Assembly (NCBI RefSeq): GCF_000285295.1 | Contig: NZ_CADP01000006.1 | Span: forward strand, 22,655-64,824 | DNA: 42,170 bases | DNA from: Komagataeibacter europaeus LMG 18890 | GTDB lineage: Bacteria; Pseudomonadota; Alphaproteobacteria; Acetobacterales; Acetobacteraceae | Reading direction: 5' to 3' | Shown here: positions 7,751 through 15,217 of the stretch, one piece after another | Position numbering within the stretch: position 1 is the stretch's first letter | Layout: every line of letters begins with the position of its first letter | The notes under the pieces: generated by a model | Told to the model about the DNA's origin: nothing | Database searches by the model: none | What the model saw: the letters and a program-made list of their open reading frames with translations, nothing else | Position numbers and translations under genes: made by a program

Positions 7751-8734
7751 TCAGCCGATATCGTGCAGTAGTTTCCCCCGTGTCCACGCATGGCATAACC
7801 CCAGCGTGCGACCAGCCCAGTCGGGGCCAAGGCTGCGGACCTGCTGCGTATCGTGATGTGTGCCGGTCCATGCCAGTAACTGGATGCGGCGCTGGATGAC
7901 CAGGGCGGGCAGGATGTCCAGGTCCGCCTGCGTGACGGCGCCTGTCGTGCTGTAGCCGCGCAACCAGTGGTCGACCCAGCGGGACACATGCGGGTGGTCT
8001 TCATGGAAACTCAGGGCCGCTGCAAGATCCTGCATGAACCAGCTTATGCCGCAGTCATCAAAGTCGATCAGGCGTGTCTGCCTGCCACTGACCAGCAGAT
8101 TGGCCAGCCGCAGGTCGGCATGGATCAGCCCGAATCGGTGGGATTGCCTGCCGTAGCCGGCCAGTTGCGCATCAACCTGCCGCACGCAGTCTGCAATCAG
8201 GCTGCGCGCCGGTTCGGTCATGCCCGGTACCGTGTCCCATCGTCCCCACAGGGCGTGGGGACCGGTCATGGTGTCGGGTGTCCAGACCTTGCGGATAAAC
8301 CCGTCGGGGCGTGTCCAGTGTCGGCTGTGGTCATGTAGGCGCGCGGTAATGCGGCCCAGCCGGTCAAACGCTGCGGGATCAATGTCCGGCGTAGGCTCGG
8401 TACCATCCATCCAGGCAAACAGGACCGCATGGCGTATTATGCCATCATCACACCGCACGGTGCGCAGGGACATGCCATCATGGGCGGGAATGGGTAGGGG
8501 AACTTCCAGCCCTGCCGCATGCAGGGCGTCAAGCCATGCCAGTTCGCTGCGAATTTCGGGCGCGCTGTGGTAACCGGGCCGGTGCAGGCGCAGCGCATAA
8601 CGTCGCCCGTCGCCCGCATCGATCCGGAAGATGACATTTTCTGAAATGGAAAGCAGCGTCGCCCGCGCGTCCGGCAGGCGATAATCGACCAGCGCCGCAT
8701 GGGCCTGTCGGTAAAGGAAGGCTGGATCGGTCAT
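7751..8734 (-). CDS. Phosphotransferase (APH/SrkA-like kinase fold)
   Basis: A 327-aa protein of the aminoglycoside phosphotransferase/choline kinase superfamily. The nucleotide-binding N-lobe is followed by the catalytic loop HADLRLANLL (Asp as base, Asn for Mg) and the metal-binding LIDFDDCG, the two hallmark motifs. The rest resembles SrkA/homoserine-kinase-II-like proteins rather than resistance enzymes, so an antibiotic-resistance role should not be assumed; the substrate is unknown. Start ATG 8734 has a strong GGGAGG about 6 nt upstream. It lies 45 bp downstream of the OprB porin on the same strand, so the two may be co-transcribed. Confidence 0.82.
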   Translation of the reverse strand: MTDPAFLYRQAHAALVDYRLPDARATLLSISENVIFRIDAGDGRRYALRLHRPGYHSAPEIRSELAWLDALHAAGLEVPLPIPAHDGMSLRTVRCDDGIIRHAVLFAWMDGTEPTPDIDPAAFDRLGRITARLHDHSRHWTRPDGFIRKVWTPDTMTGPHALWGRWDTVPGMTEPARSLIADCVRQVDAQLAGYGRQSHRFGLIHADLRLANLLVSGRQTRLIDFDDCGISWFMQDLAAALSFHEDHPHVSRWVDHWLRGYSTTGAVTQADLDILPALVIQRRIQLLAWTGTHHDTQQVRSLGPDWAGRTLGLCHAWTRGKLLHDIG

Positions 8735-8779
8735 GATCCGCCTCCCATACCGTGGGACATCCTCTTGATGAAGGGGGCG

Positions 8780-10258
8780 TTACAGGATGCAGTTGAACTG
8801 CAGGCCCATCACCGCCGCATCATGATAGGTCGTGGTGCCGCCGGGGCGGTTGATGTACTGGAAGTCCGGCTGGAAGCTCATGCCACGTGCGGTGTGGATG
8901 TTGTAGAACACTTCGTACACATCCTCATGCGTCTGGATGCCCCATGCCTTGCCCCACTGGTTGGTCAGGAATGGCGTGCCCGCCAGCACCGAGGATTCCT
9001 GCTGCAGGACGGATGCACGGCTCATTTCGAAATAATGGAACATCGCACCCACCGTATCGAGCGGACGGCCCCATCGCGCGCCGGTTTCCACGATGCCGGC
9101 CCATGCATGGTACTTCATCGCCGAGACCTTGCCCGACGTATACATGAAGCCCGCAAGCGCGATCAGGCCGTTGGTCGGACCCGCGCCATTGCGCATGAAC
9201 ATCTGGTCTGCCTGGAACCATGCGGTACTGACGCCCGACTGCTTGCGGAACGGCCGGCCGGTCAACACGGCGGAATTGCCGTTGATGTCCTGATACAGGT
9301 CGCTGTACTGGGAATTGTCGTAGCCGTAGCCTGCCTTGTAGTGACCGGCCAGATGATGACGACCGAATTCCGGCAGCCAGCCGAATTCCACCGGGGTGGA
9401 GAATTTGCCAAGGCCGCTCTGCGCCCATGACCAGCCTGAAATGCCACCGTTATAGGAATGCGGCGATACGGCGAACATGCTGGCCATGATGTAGGTATCG
9501 ACCGTCGGCATGACGCGGGCCACGACCCCCAGGTTACCCGAGGGCCAGTCACGCCCGCCCGGCACGTATTTGCCCGGTGCGGGGTTACCGCATATCGACA
9601 CGTTCATGAAGTCACAGAACAGCGGGGATGCGGCAAAGAAGCTGCCCACCGGAATCCAGCCCGCGCTGATGTCCAGCCGGTTATGGAACAGGGACTGTTC
9701 GGCATACATGTAGACCAGATGGGCAACCACGTTACCACGGGCACCGTAGATCTGCTGCACGCCGGCAAGGGAATCGTGAATGTAGTCCGTACTGTCATTA
9801 CGGCCATGACCGTTCACGATCATGGTATGTGTCCAGAAATTCTTCGGTGCACCGGCCAGCTTGTGCCAGTCGATATCGATTTCCACGCCGACCTGCCCCG
9901 CATCGGTCACGCCCTGCTTGGCGCCGCCGCGGAAGTTGCCTGCCAGTTCTTCATGCACATCGGCTTCGATATGCACGCCATGTTTCAGCAGGAAGGGCTG
10001 AAGTCCGGCCCAGTCCCCGAAAAAATGCTGGTTTCCGTAGGGCGCGCTAAAAAACGATCCCGGATCGTTTACAGGAACATTACGTCGTGAATTGACGTTC
10101 AGGCTGGGCTGGGAGCCGATCACACCCTGCCCTTCGCCGGGAATGGCCTGTGCCGATGCGGTTTCACTATGGGTGAAAAACGCAAGAAGAAGCAGGGATA
10201 GCGGTATAAAAAATCGGGGGAACGTTCTGGTCATCCGCGTATCGATAGCATATTTCAT
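8780..10258 (-). CDS. oprB: OprB-family carbohydrate-selective porin
   Basis: A 492-aa outer-membrane beta-barrel of the OprB family, expected to pass sugars or polyols into the periplasm. A cleavable Sec signal is visible (FFIPLSLLLLAFF, cleavage near SASA-QA). The mature protein shows OprB features: an N-terminal NQHFFGDWAGLQPFL block, where the FGDWGG-like motif is typical, alternating aromatic strands, and DNFW-like turns near the end. Acetic acid bacteria usually carry several paralogues, so the sugar specificity is not clear. The start could be ATG 10258 or ATG 10234 (MTRTFPRF), with no strong Shine-Dalgarno for either. A 262-bp AT-rich region with a palindrome separates it from divergent moaB. 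Confidence 0.9.
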   Translation of the reverse strand: MKYAIDTRMTRTFPRFFIPLSLLLLAFFTHSETASAQAIPGEGQGVIGSQPSLNVNSRRNVPVNDPGSFFSAPYGNQHFFGDWAGLQPFLLKHGVHIEADVHEELAGNFRGGAKQGVTDAGQVGVEIDIDWHKLAGAPKNFWTHTMIVNGHGRNDSTDYIHDSLAGVQQIYGARGNVVAHLVYMYAEQSLFHNRLDISAGWIPVGSFFAASPLFCDFMNVSICGNPAPGKYVPGGRDWPSGNLGVVARVMPTVDTYIMASMFAVSPHSYNGGISGWSWAQSGLGKFSTPVEFGWLPEFGRHHLAGHYKAGYGYDNSQYSDLYQDINGNSAVLTGRPFRKQSGVSTAWFQADQMFMRNGAGPTNGLIALAGFMYTSGKVSAMKYHAWAGIVETGARWGRPLDTVGAMFHYFEMSRASVLQQESSVLAGTPFLTNQWGKAWGIQTHEDVYEVFYNIHTARGMSFQPDFQYINRPGGTTTYHDAAVMGLQFNCIL

Positions 10259-10382
10259 GCCGAATATAAACCTTGGCAGGGGAATTATGTAAAAACTAAT
10301 GTTTTGTAAAATAACGGTAAAGGATTTTTTTTTGTTATATCAATAGACTTATGTAGAATGTTACTATTCATGCATATGTTTT

Positions 10383-10399
10383 TTTGTGCAATGCACAAA
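10383..10399. promoter_or_regulatory. Palindrome in the oprB/moaB divergent region
   Basis: TTTGTGC (10383-10389) and GCACAAA (10393-10399) with 3-nt centre AAT. It lies 125 bp upstream of the oprB start in the only long AT-rich intergenic stretch here, so it looks like a regulator binding site. On the minus strand TTGCAC, 17 nt, AATAGT overlaps it and could be an oprB promoter. The regulator is unknown. The remainder of 10259-10520 holds no gene that I can see. Confidence 0.45.
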
Positions 10400-10520
10400 T
10401 ACATCAGAATTTCGTGTTTGTTCTCACATATTACTCATTATTTCCCTGTCGCAATGGTGGCGCGCCCTCCTGCCGCGCTGCCCGTTGACGCCACGGCGCG
10501 GGAATGGTGAACATGGTTTC

Positions 10521-11075
10521 ATGTCGCGACTTGATATGAAAAAAACCTTCCTGCCTGTCCGCATCGCGGTGCTGACGGTATCCGATACCCGCACGCCGGA
10601 AACGGACAGATCCGGTGACATACTGGCCGCGCGCATCACCGCGGCAGGACATGTCGTGGCCGCGCGCGCCATCGTGCCCGATGATGTCGACCGCCTTGCC
10701 ACCACCCTGTCGGGGTGGGTGGCGGACCCGCAGGTGGATGTCGTCATTTCGACGGGCGGCACTGGAGTGACGGGCCGCGATGTCACGCCGGAGGCTTTCG
10801 ATAAAGTGATCGAAAAACGGATCGAAGGTTTTGGGGAGCTGTTCCGCATGCTGTCCTACCAGAAAATCGGTACGTCCACGATCCAGTCGCGCGCACTGGC
10901 CGGGGTCGCGAACGGGACCTATCTGTTCGCGCTGCCCGGATCATCCGGCGCGGTGAAGGACGGGTGGGACGACATACTGGTCTGGCAGCTCGACAGCCGG
11001 CATGTGCCCTGCAATTTTGTCGAACTCATGCCCCGGCTGCGTGAACACCTGTCCCCGGACGACCATCACGACTGA
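10521..11075 (+). CDS. moaB: Molybdenum cofactor biosynthesis protein MoaB
   Basis: A 184-aa MoaB/MogA-fold protein that adenylates molybdopterin or aids molybdate insertion. The molybdopterin-binding fold is clear: [10 protein letters not shown] at the start, [20 protein letters not shown] (TGGTG motif) in the middle, and [10 protein letters not shown] near the end. The start is uncertain. ATG 10521 ([13 protein letters not shown]) fits the length of E. coli MoaB; ATG 10536 is also possible; neither has a good Shine-Dalgarno. It is followed 25 bp later by the broken DJ-1/PfpI gene, so both may share a transcript. Mo-cofactor is needed by periplasmic oxidoreductases common in acetic acid bacteria. 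Confidence 0.92.
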   Translation: MSRLDMKKTFLPVRIAVLTVSDTRTPETDRSGDILAARITAAGHVVAARAIVPDDVDRLATTLSGWVADPQVDVVISTGGTGVTGRDVTPEAFDKVIEKRIEGFGELFRMLSYQKIGTSTIQSRALAGVANGTYLFALPGSSGAVKDGWDDILVWQLDSRHVPCNFVELMPRLREHLSPDDHHD

Positions 11076-11100
11076 CCGGATAACGGGAAGGAAACGGATA

Positions 11101-11677
11101 ATGAGCGCACCAAGGCTGCTTTTTCTGGCTGGCGATTATGTCGAGGATTATGAGGTCATGGTGCCCTATCAGGCCCTGACCATGCTGGGCTATCACGTTG
11201 ATGCGGTGTGTCCCGGCCGCAAGAAGGGCGAGCATGTCCTGACCGCCATTCATGATTTTGAGGGCGCCCAGACCTACAGCGAAAAACCGGGGCACCGCTT
11301 TGCGCTGAATGCGACGTTTGATGATATCAGCCACGCTGATTACGCGGGCCTTGTTCTGCCTGGTGGGCGGGCGCCGGAATATTTGCGGCTGGACGCGCGG
11401 GTGATCGAACTGCTCCGCGCCTTTGCCGACCGGCCGATCGCCGCGATCTTGTCACGCAGGCCAGCTTCTGGCCGCAGCGCGTATCATTGCGGGACGGAAG
11501 GTTTCAGCCTATCCCGCCTGCCGTCCGGAAGTGGAACTGGCGGGTGGCATCTATGCCGATATCGCGCTGGATGCCGCGATTACCGATGGGAAGCTGGTCA
11601 CGGCGCCCGCATGGCCGGCCCACCCGGCATGGCTTGCGCAGTTCATTGCCGTGCTGGGGGCAAAAGTCACCCTATAG
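11101..11677 (+). pseudogene. DJ-1/PfpI-family protein, frameshifted at the nucleophile elbow
   Basis: A DJ-1/PfpI glutamine-amidotransferase-like gene (stress protein, glyoxalase/deglycase or protease-like). Reading from ATG 11101 (GGGAAGGAAA upstream) gives a normal N-terminus: [13 protein letters not shown], the acid residue EDYE, then [12 protein letters not shown]. Near 11449 the frame breaks: the DNA has ATCTTGTCAC where ATCTGTCAC would give the expected I-C-H-A-G-Q. After one base the second frame gives [12 protein letters not shown] through LGAKVTL to a stop at 11677. The span is 577 nt, one more than a 191-aa gene needs. The extra T sits exactly at the catalytic Cys codon. It may be a real inactivating mutation or a sequencing error; no slippery sequence suggests programmed frameshifting. 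Confidence 0.8.
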
Positions 11678-11700
11678 CGTTTTGTAATTGATACAGAAGA

Positions 11701-11751
11701 ATGCCGCCTTTTTGAAAAAAGGCGGCACCCAAAAACTTTTATTTTTTATCA
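11701..11751 (+). repeat. Dispersed repeat copy B, likely also a terminator
   Basis: Perfect hairpin GCCGCCTTTTT (11703-11713) with AAAAAGGCGGC (11716-11726), then CCAAAAACTTTTATTTTTTATCAA, the same right half as copy A. The left half (first hairpin and left arm) is absent. It lies between the convergent DJ-1 pseudogene and folE. The T-rich tail could terminate the plus-strand transcript. Confidence 0.7.
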
Positions 11752-11752
11752 A

Positions 11753-12358
11753 TCAGATACCGCTGCTGTTCATGGCCGGACGGTTGAGTATCGACAGGAA
11801 TTCGCGCCGCGTATCCGAATTGGTGCGGAAGGTGCCCAGCATGCGGCTGGTGACCATCGACACGCCGGGACGATGCACGCCACGCGTGGTCATGCACTGG
11901 TGCGATGCCTCGATCACCACACCCACACCATAGGGTTGCAGTTCCTCGTTTATGGTATTGGCGATCTGGGCCGTCAGCCGTTCCTGGATCTGGAAACGCC
12001 GGGCATAGGCGTCCACCACGCGGGCCAGCTTGGAAATCCCCACCACCCGCTTGCGCGGCAGGTAGGCCACATGCGCCACGCCAATGATGGGCACCATATG
12101 GTGTTCGCAATGGCTTTCCACGCGGATATCGCGCAGCAGCACCATCTCGTCATAATCATCGACTTCTGAGAAAGTGCGGCGCAGCAGGTCGACCGGATCT
12201 TCCGCGTAGCCGCAGAAGAACTCGTCATAGGATTTTATGACGCGCTGGGGCGTGTCACGCAGCCCCTCGCGGTCGGGATCTTCACCCGCCCAGCGCAGCA
12301 GGGTGCGGACGGCCTCCTCTGCTTCCGTGCGGGAGGGGCGGGAATCGATGGGAGTCAT
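11753..12358 (-). CDS. folE: GTP cyclohydrolase I
   Basis: Converts GTP to 7,8-dihydroneopterin triphosphate, the first step of tetrahydrofolate (and queuosine-type pterin) synthesis; cytosolic homodecamer. At 201 aa it is of usual size. The zinc ligands are present: Cys84 and His87 in SHCEHHMVP, and Cys155 in QCMTTRG. The substrate-binding [11 protein letters not shown] block is also intact. It is the last gene of the minus-strand metZ-apaG-folE order, 57 bp after apaG. The Shine-Dalgarno is not obvious (ACAAGAACC before ATG 12358). Another folate gene, folP, lies at the far end of the window but not in an operon with it. Confidence 0.96.
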   Translation of the reverse strand: MTPIDSRPSRTEAEEAVRTLLRWAGEDPDREGLRDTPQRVIKSYDEFFCGYAEDPVDLLRRTFSEVDDYDEMVLLRDIRVESHCEHHMVPIIGVAHVAYLPRKRVVGISKLARVVDAYARRFQIQERLTAQIANTINEELQPYGVGVVIEASHQCMTTRGVHRPGVSMVTSRMLGTFRTNSDTRREFLSILNRPAMNSSGI

Positions 12359-12415
12359 GCTGTTGGTTCTTGTTGCATGGGCATGTCCGGCACGGACACG
12401 CCGCAGAGGGAAAAT

Positions 12416-12892
12416 TCAGTGGAGAACGGTCGGGTGATGCGGGCTGTACAGGCTGAATACGGGAATGCTGACATCGAAATGCTGCCGGCTGGCGGGACGG
12501 ATCATGTGGTACATGCCCCCCATGAAGCCGGTTGGCGTTTCAAGGGCGGCCCCGGACATGTATTCGAAACTGGCCGCGGCGTCGATAAGGGGCTGTTCCC
12601 CCACCACGCCGTCGCCTTCCACCCGGTCGATCCGTCCCTTCCCGTCCACGATGCGCCAGCTGCGGCGTAGCAGCTGGATCTGTTCCGTGCCATGGTTTTC
12701 GATACGGATCCGGTAAGCCCATACATAACGGTGTTCGTCCGGTTCCGACTGGTCATCCAGCCAGAAGGTCTGGACAACCACGCGCACGTCATCGGTCGTC
12801 GCTTCGAAACAGGGGGTATTGTCCATTGTCTCGCCCAGCGGGGACTCCGCTCCTTCCCCGCCGGGGGGAGGGAAAGGCCTGTTCTTGCTCAT
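12416..12892 (-). CDS. apaG: ApaG (Co2+/Mg2+ efflux-associated, DUF525)
   Basis: A 158-aa ApaG protein, a fibronectin-III-like fold named for association with Co/Mg homeostasis; its molecular role is not settled. Conserved blocks are visible: RYVWAYRIRIEN, the glycine-rich GDGVVGEQPLI, SFEYMSGAALETPTGFMGGMY and FDVSIPVFSL. The typical ApaG is about 125-130 aa. The extra N-terminal about 22 residues depend on the start choice. ATG 12892 has AAGGAG 10 nt upstream, so I keep it, but ATG 12826 (MDNTPCFEA) would give the standard length. It begins 18 bp after the metZ stop. Confidence 0.9.
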   Translation of the reverse strand: MSKNRPFPPPGGEGAESPLGETMDNTPCFEATTDDVRVVVQTFWLDDQSEPDEHRYVWAYRIRIENHGTEQIQLLRRSWRIVDGKGRIDRVEGDGVVGEQPLIDAAASFEYMSGAALETPTGFMGGMYHMIRPASRQHFDVSIPVFSLYSPHHPTVLH

Positions 12893-12910
12893 GACGGGAC
12901 TGCTCCTTGC

Positions 12911-14113
12911 TTACCGGTTGGCCAGCGCCGCGATGCCGCGCTTGAGGTCGTCAATCAGGTCGTCGGCATCTTCCAGCCCGACGGAAAAGCGGATCGCCCC
13001 GTCGGTAATGCCAAGCCGGGCGCGTTCTTCGGGCGCCAGTTTCATGTGTGTGGTCGTGGCCGGATGCGTGACAAGGGAGCGCGCATCGCCAAGGTTGTTG
13101 GAAATCGAGATCAGGCGCAGCGCGTTCATGAAGGCGAACGCCCCTTCCTTGCCGCCCTCGACCTCGAACGCCACCAGTGTGGAACCGGCGGACATCTGCT
13201 TCTTCGCCAGTTCGTACTGCGGGTGGTCCTTGCGGCCGGGATAGAAGACCCGGACGATGCCAGGCGCCTCCGCCAGGAAGTCCGCCACTTTCGCGGCATT
13301 CTGCGTCATGGCGTTTACACGCAGGCCCAGTGTCTCGATGCTTTTCAGCATGACCCATGCGTTGAAGGGGGACAGGCTGTTGCCGGTATTGCGGGTGAAG
13401 GGACGCAGGACCTCGTCAATCCACTTGGCATTGCCCAGCACCGCGCCGCCCAGCACGCGGCCCTGTCCGTCGATATGCTTGGTGCATGAATACACCACCA
13501 CGTCCGCCCCCAGTTCCAGCGGCTTCTGGTACAGCGGGGTTGCAAAGACGTTGTCCACCACCACCGTCGCCCCGGCCTGGTGCGCCAGGTCGCAGATCAT
13601 GCGGATATCCAGCACATCCAGCATCGGGTTGGACGGGCTTTCCAGCAGCACGGCGCGCGTGGGCTTGCCGAGCGCTTCCTTCCATGCCGCCATGTCGCCG
13701 CCATCAACGAATATGGTTTCCACACCGTAGCGCGGCAGCAGTTCGGCCACGATCCAGTGGCACGACCCGAACAGCGCGCGTGACGCCACGACCCGGTCTC
13801 CCGCGCGCACCTGCGCCAGCAGGGCGGAGGAGACGGCCCCCATGCCTGTCGCCGTCAGGACGCATGCTTCCGCGCCCTCAAGGTCACACAGGCGGCGTTC
13901 AAGGTTGGATGTGGTCGGGTTGCCAAAGCGCGAATACTGGTAATGCGAGACATCGCCCGTAAAGGTGCGTTCGGCCTGTTCCGCGCTGTCATAGACAAAG
14001 CCGGAGGTCAGGAACATCGCCTCGCTGGTTTCGCCATAGGGTGTGCGCTCAAGGCCCGCATTGATCAGGCGGGTGGCGGGACGGAAGGACTTGGGATCAG
14101 GCTGGTCAGTCAT
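12911..14113 (-). CDS. metZ: O-succinylhomoserine sulfhydrylase
   Basis: PLP enzyme of the Cys/Met metabolism family that makes homocysteine from O-succinylhomoserine (or O-acetylhomoserine) and sulfide, in methionine synthesis; cytosolic. 400 aa from ATG 14113 (MTDQPDPKSFRPATRLINAG). The PLP lysine is Lys212 in YSCTKHIDGQGRVLGG. Other family blocks are YSRFGNPT, the LTATGMGAVSSAL helix and the late SLVTHPATTTH. The MetZ assignment over MetB/MetC follows the overall pattern; substrate preference is inferred. A SAM-II riboswitch and promoter lie upstream, which supports methionine control. A longer frame exists (ATG 14224), discussed in the findings. It is first of metZ-apaG-folE. Confidence 0.93.
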   Translation of the reverse strand: MTDQPDPKSFRPATRLINAGLERTPYGETSEAMFLTSGFVYDSAEQAERTFTGDVSHYQYSRFGNPTTSNLERRLCDLEGAEACVLTATGMGAVSSALLAQVRAGDRVVASRALFGSCHWIVAELLPRYGVETIFVDGGDMAAWKEALGKPTRAVLLESPSNPMLDVLDIRMICDLAHQAGATVVVDNVFATPLYQKPLELGADVVVYSCTKHIDGQGRVLGGAVLGNAKWIDEVLRPFTRNTGNSLSPFNAWVMLKSIETLGLRVNAMTQNAAKVADFLAEAPGIVRVFYPGRKDHPQYELAKKQMSAGSTLVAFEVEGGKEGAFAFMNALRLISISNNLGDARSLVTHPATTTHMKLAPEERARLGITDGAIRFSVGLEDADDLIDDLKRGIAALANR

Positions 14114-14226
14114 GGCGGATGGCAATTCCTGTGAACGGGGATGGGCGTGAATACGGGCAGAGGTCAGCGCCGGTCTGTTCCGGCAGCCCATTCCCCAAAG
14201 GCGGTTCACGACCGTGGAAACCATGA

Positions 14227-14248
14227 TGCCCGCGCCCTTGCGGGCGGG
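14227..14248 (-). other. GC-rich hairpin between riboswitch and metZ
   Basis: On the minus strand CCC-GCCC-GCAA-GGGC-GC-GGG folds into a stem with a GNRA-type GCAA loop and a small bulge. It lies just downstream of the SAM-II aptamer. There is no T-run after it, so it is not a classical terminator; it could be part of the expression platform. Confidence 0.4.
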
Positions 14249-14249
14249 A

Positions 14250-14316
14250 TCAGGCCTCTTTAGCGCGTATGTTTTACCTCGCCGCAAGCCGGCCGCATCA
14301 AATCACGAGGGCCCGG
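14250..14316 (-). promoter_or_regulatory. SAM-II riboswitch upstream of metZ
   Basis: On the minus strand the leader shows the conserved SAM-II (metA motif) signature: CGTGATTTG, then CCGGCTTGC, then GTAAAACA and GCTAAAG. P1 pairs CCTCG (14310 to 14306) with CGAGG (14281 to 14277). A loop GGCC (14294 to 14291) can form the pseudoknot with GGCC at 14256 to 14253 next to GCTAAAG. The aptamer binds S-adenosylmethionine and typically represses methionine genes. It ends about 140 nt before the metZ ATG. Confidence 0.85.
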
Positions 14317-14340
14317 CAGGAAGCCCGCCGGACATCAATG

Positions 14341-14370
14341 CTTATTGCGGATCAGGGCAGGGTGCGTCAA
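14341..14370 (-). promoter_or_regulatory. Promoter of the metZ transcript
   Basis: Minus strand TTGACG (14370 to 14365), 18-nt spacer, AATAAG (14346 to 14341). Transcription would begin about 20 nt before the SAM-II aptamer, which is a sensible position. Confidence 0.5.
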
Positions 14371-14394
14371 CTGCCGCCCGTATGGCAGGGGTGA

Positions 14395-14423
14395 TTGCAT
14401 CCGTCAGGGTTGTGCAGTATAGA
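14395..14423 (+). promoter_or_regulatory. Promoter of tRNA-Gly
   Basis: TTGCAT (14395-14400), exactly 17 nt, TATAGA (14418-14423). The predicted start is a few bases before the tRNA 5' end at 14434. It is divergent from the metZ promoter, with about 25 bp between the two -35 boxes. Confidence 0.65.
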
Positions 14424-14433
14424 GGGCCGGCAT

Positions 14434-14507
14434 GCGGGTGTAGTTCAATGGTAGAACGGCAGCTTCCCAAGCTGCATACGAGGGTTCGATTCCCTTCACC
14501 CGCTCCA
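14434..14507 (+). tRNA. tRNA-Gly (anticodon CCC)
   Basis: 74 nt including encoded CCA. Acceptor stem GCGGGTG pairs with CACCCGC, discriminator T. The anticodon stem GCAGC/GCTGC encloses the loop TTCCCAA, giving anticodon CCC, which reads GGG. The T arm GAGGG-TTCGATT-CCCTT has one G-T pair. The D arm is TAGTTCAATGGTAGA. No other tRNA is next to it. Confidence 0.97.
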
Positions 14508-14563
14508 CCATTCCCCCGGAATTCCATATTTACAGGATCGATCGCTCAGGACGTGGCCGCCGC

Positions 14564-15061
14564 CTATTGGCCTGTGGGCGCAGGTTCGGGCGCTGCCTGC
14601 GTATCGATGTAGGTCGTGCCGTTCCAGATCCAGCGATCTGTCTCATCCACCAGCAGGTCATGCATGTTGTCATGCACCTGCGGGGTGATGGTGATCGGCC
14701 CGCTGACGGAATCCAGCACCAGTGTCCATTTATGCCCGTCGGGCAGGTACACGGACGTGGAACACCCCGCCGATCCGCACAGGCTGGCGGACTGCAACTG
14801 CACAAACAGCGCCATTCGGCGCGGGTTGTCCGATAGCAGGCCCGATCCGGTCAGCAGTACGGGCTGTTCACGCCGGTTCGCGGCATCATGCAGGTCCTGC
14901 GCCACCAGCCTGCGGGCCTGCCGGTCCAGTTCGGTGCCGGGATGTTGCGCCAGGAGAACCGGCCCGCTTTCCGCCGCCATGCCAGCCCCCGATGACCCGA
15001 GCGCGATAGACAGGCTGGCGGCAGAGGCAGCCCTGCGAAGGGCACGGGAAAATTGGGACAT
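14564..15061 (-). CDS. Secreted/periplasmic protein of unknown function
   Basis: A 165-aa protein that I do not recognise. The N-terminus (MSQFSRALRRAASAASLSIA) is basic then hydrophobic, ending near MAAES, like a Sec signal. The mature part has two close cysteines (SLCGSAGCS), perhaps a disulfide, and a conserved-looking core YLPDGHKWTLVLDS followed by DRWIWNGTTYID. No lipobox or membrane segment is seen after the signal. The start ATG 15061 has GGAG 9 nt upstream. It lies 156 bp downstream of the MCE transporter genes on the same strand, and the intervening DNA has GC-rich hairpins (e.g. 15187-15208) but no gene. Coding potential looks real. Confidence 0.65.
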   Translation of the reverse strand: MSQFSRALRRAASAASLSIALGSSGAGMAAESGPVLLAQHPGTELDRQARRLVAQDLHDAANRREQPVLLTGSGLLSDNPRRMALFVQLQSASLCGSAGCSTSVYLPDGHKWTLVLDSVSGPITITPQVHDNMHDLLVDETDRWIWNGTTYIDTQAAPEPAPTGQ

Positions 15062-15217
15062 GACAATACTCCGGCAGACTGGACACGGTTGCGCACCCAA
15101 TGCCTTTCATGCCGAAAGGTTCCCCATCCGTACGGACCGGGCCGGGTGTCGCGGTCCGTTTTCCCCTCCCGCGGTCAAGCCAGGCCGGGACAGGACCGCA
15201 CCTGTCCCGCCACAGGG

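Noticed and set aside
7751-8734. Aminoglycoside resistance gene
   Set aside because: Shares the kinase fold motifs only; housekeeping-like context beside a porin and resemblance to SrkA-type kinases argue against resistance.
11430-11470. Programmed frameshift in the DJ-1/PfpI gene
   Set aside because: No slippery heptamer, downstream structure or internal Shine-Dalgarno at the site; a simple one-base insertion explains it.
15139-15169. CGGACC...GGTCCG followed by TTTT on the plus strand
   Set aside because: Looks like a terminator but no plus-strand gene precedes it except the distant tRNA; probably chance in GC-rich DNA.
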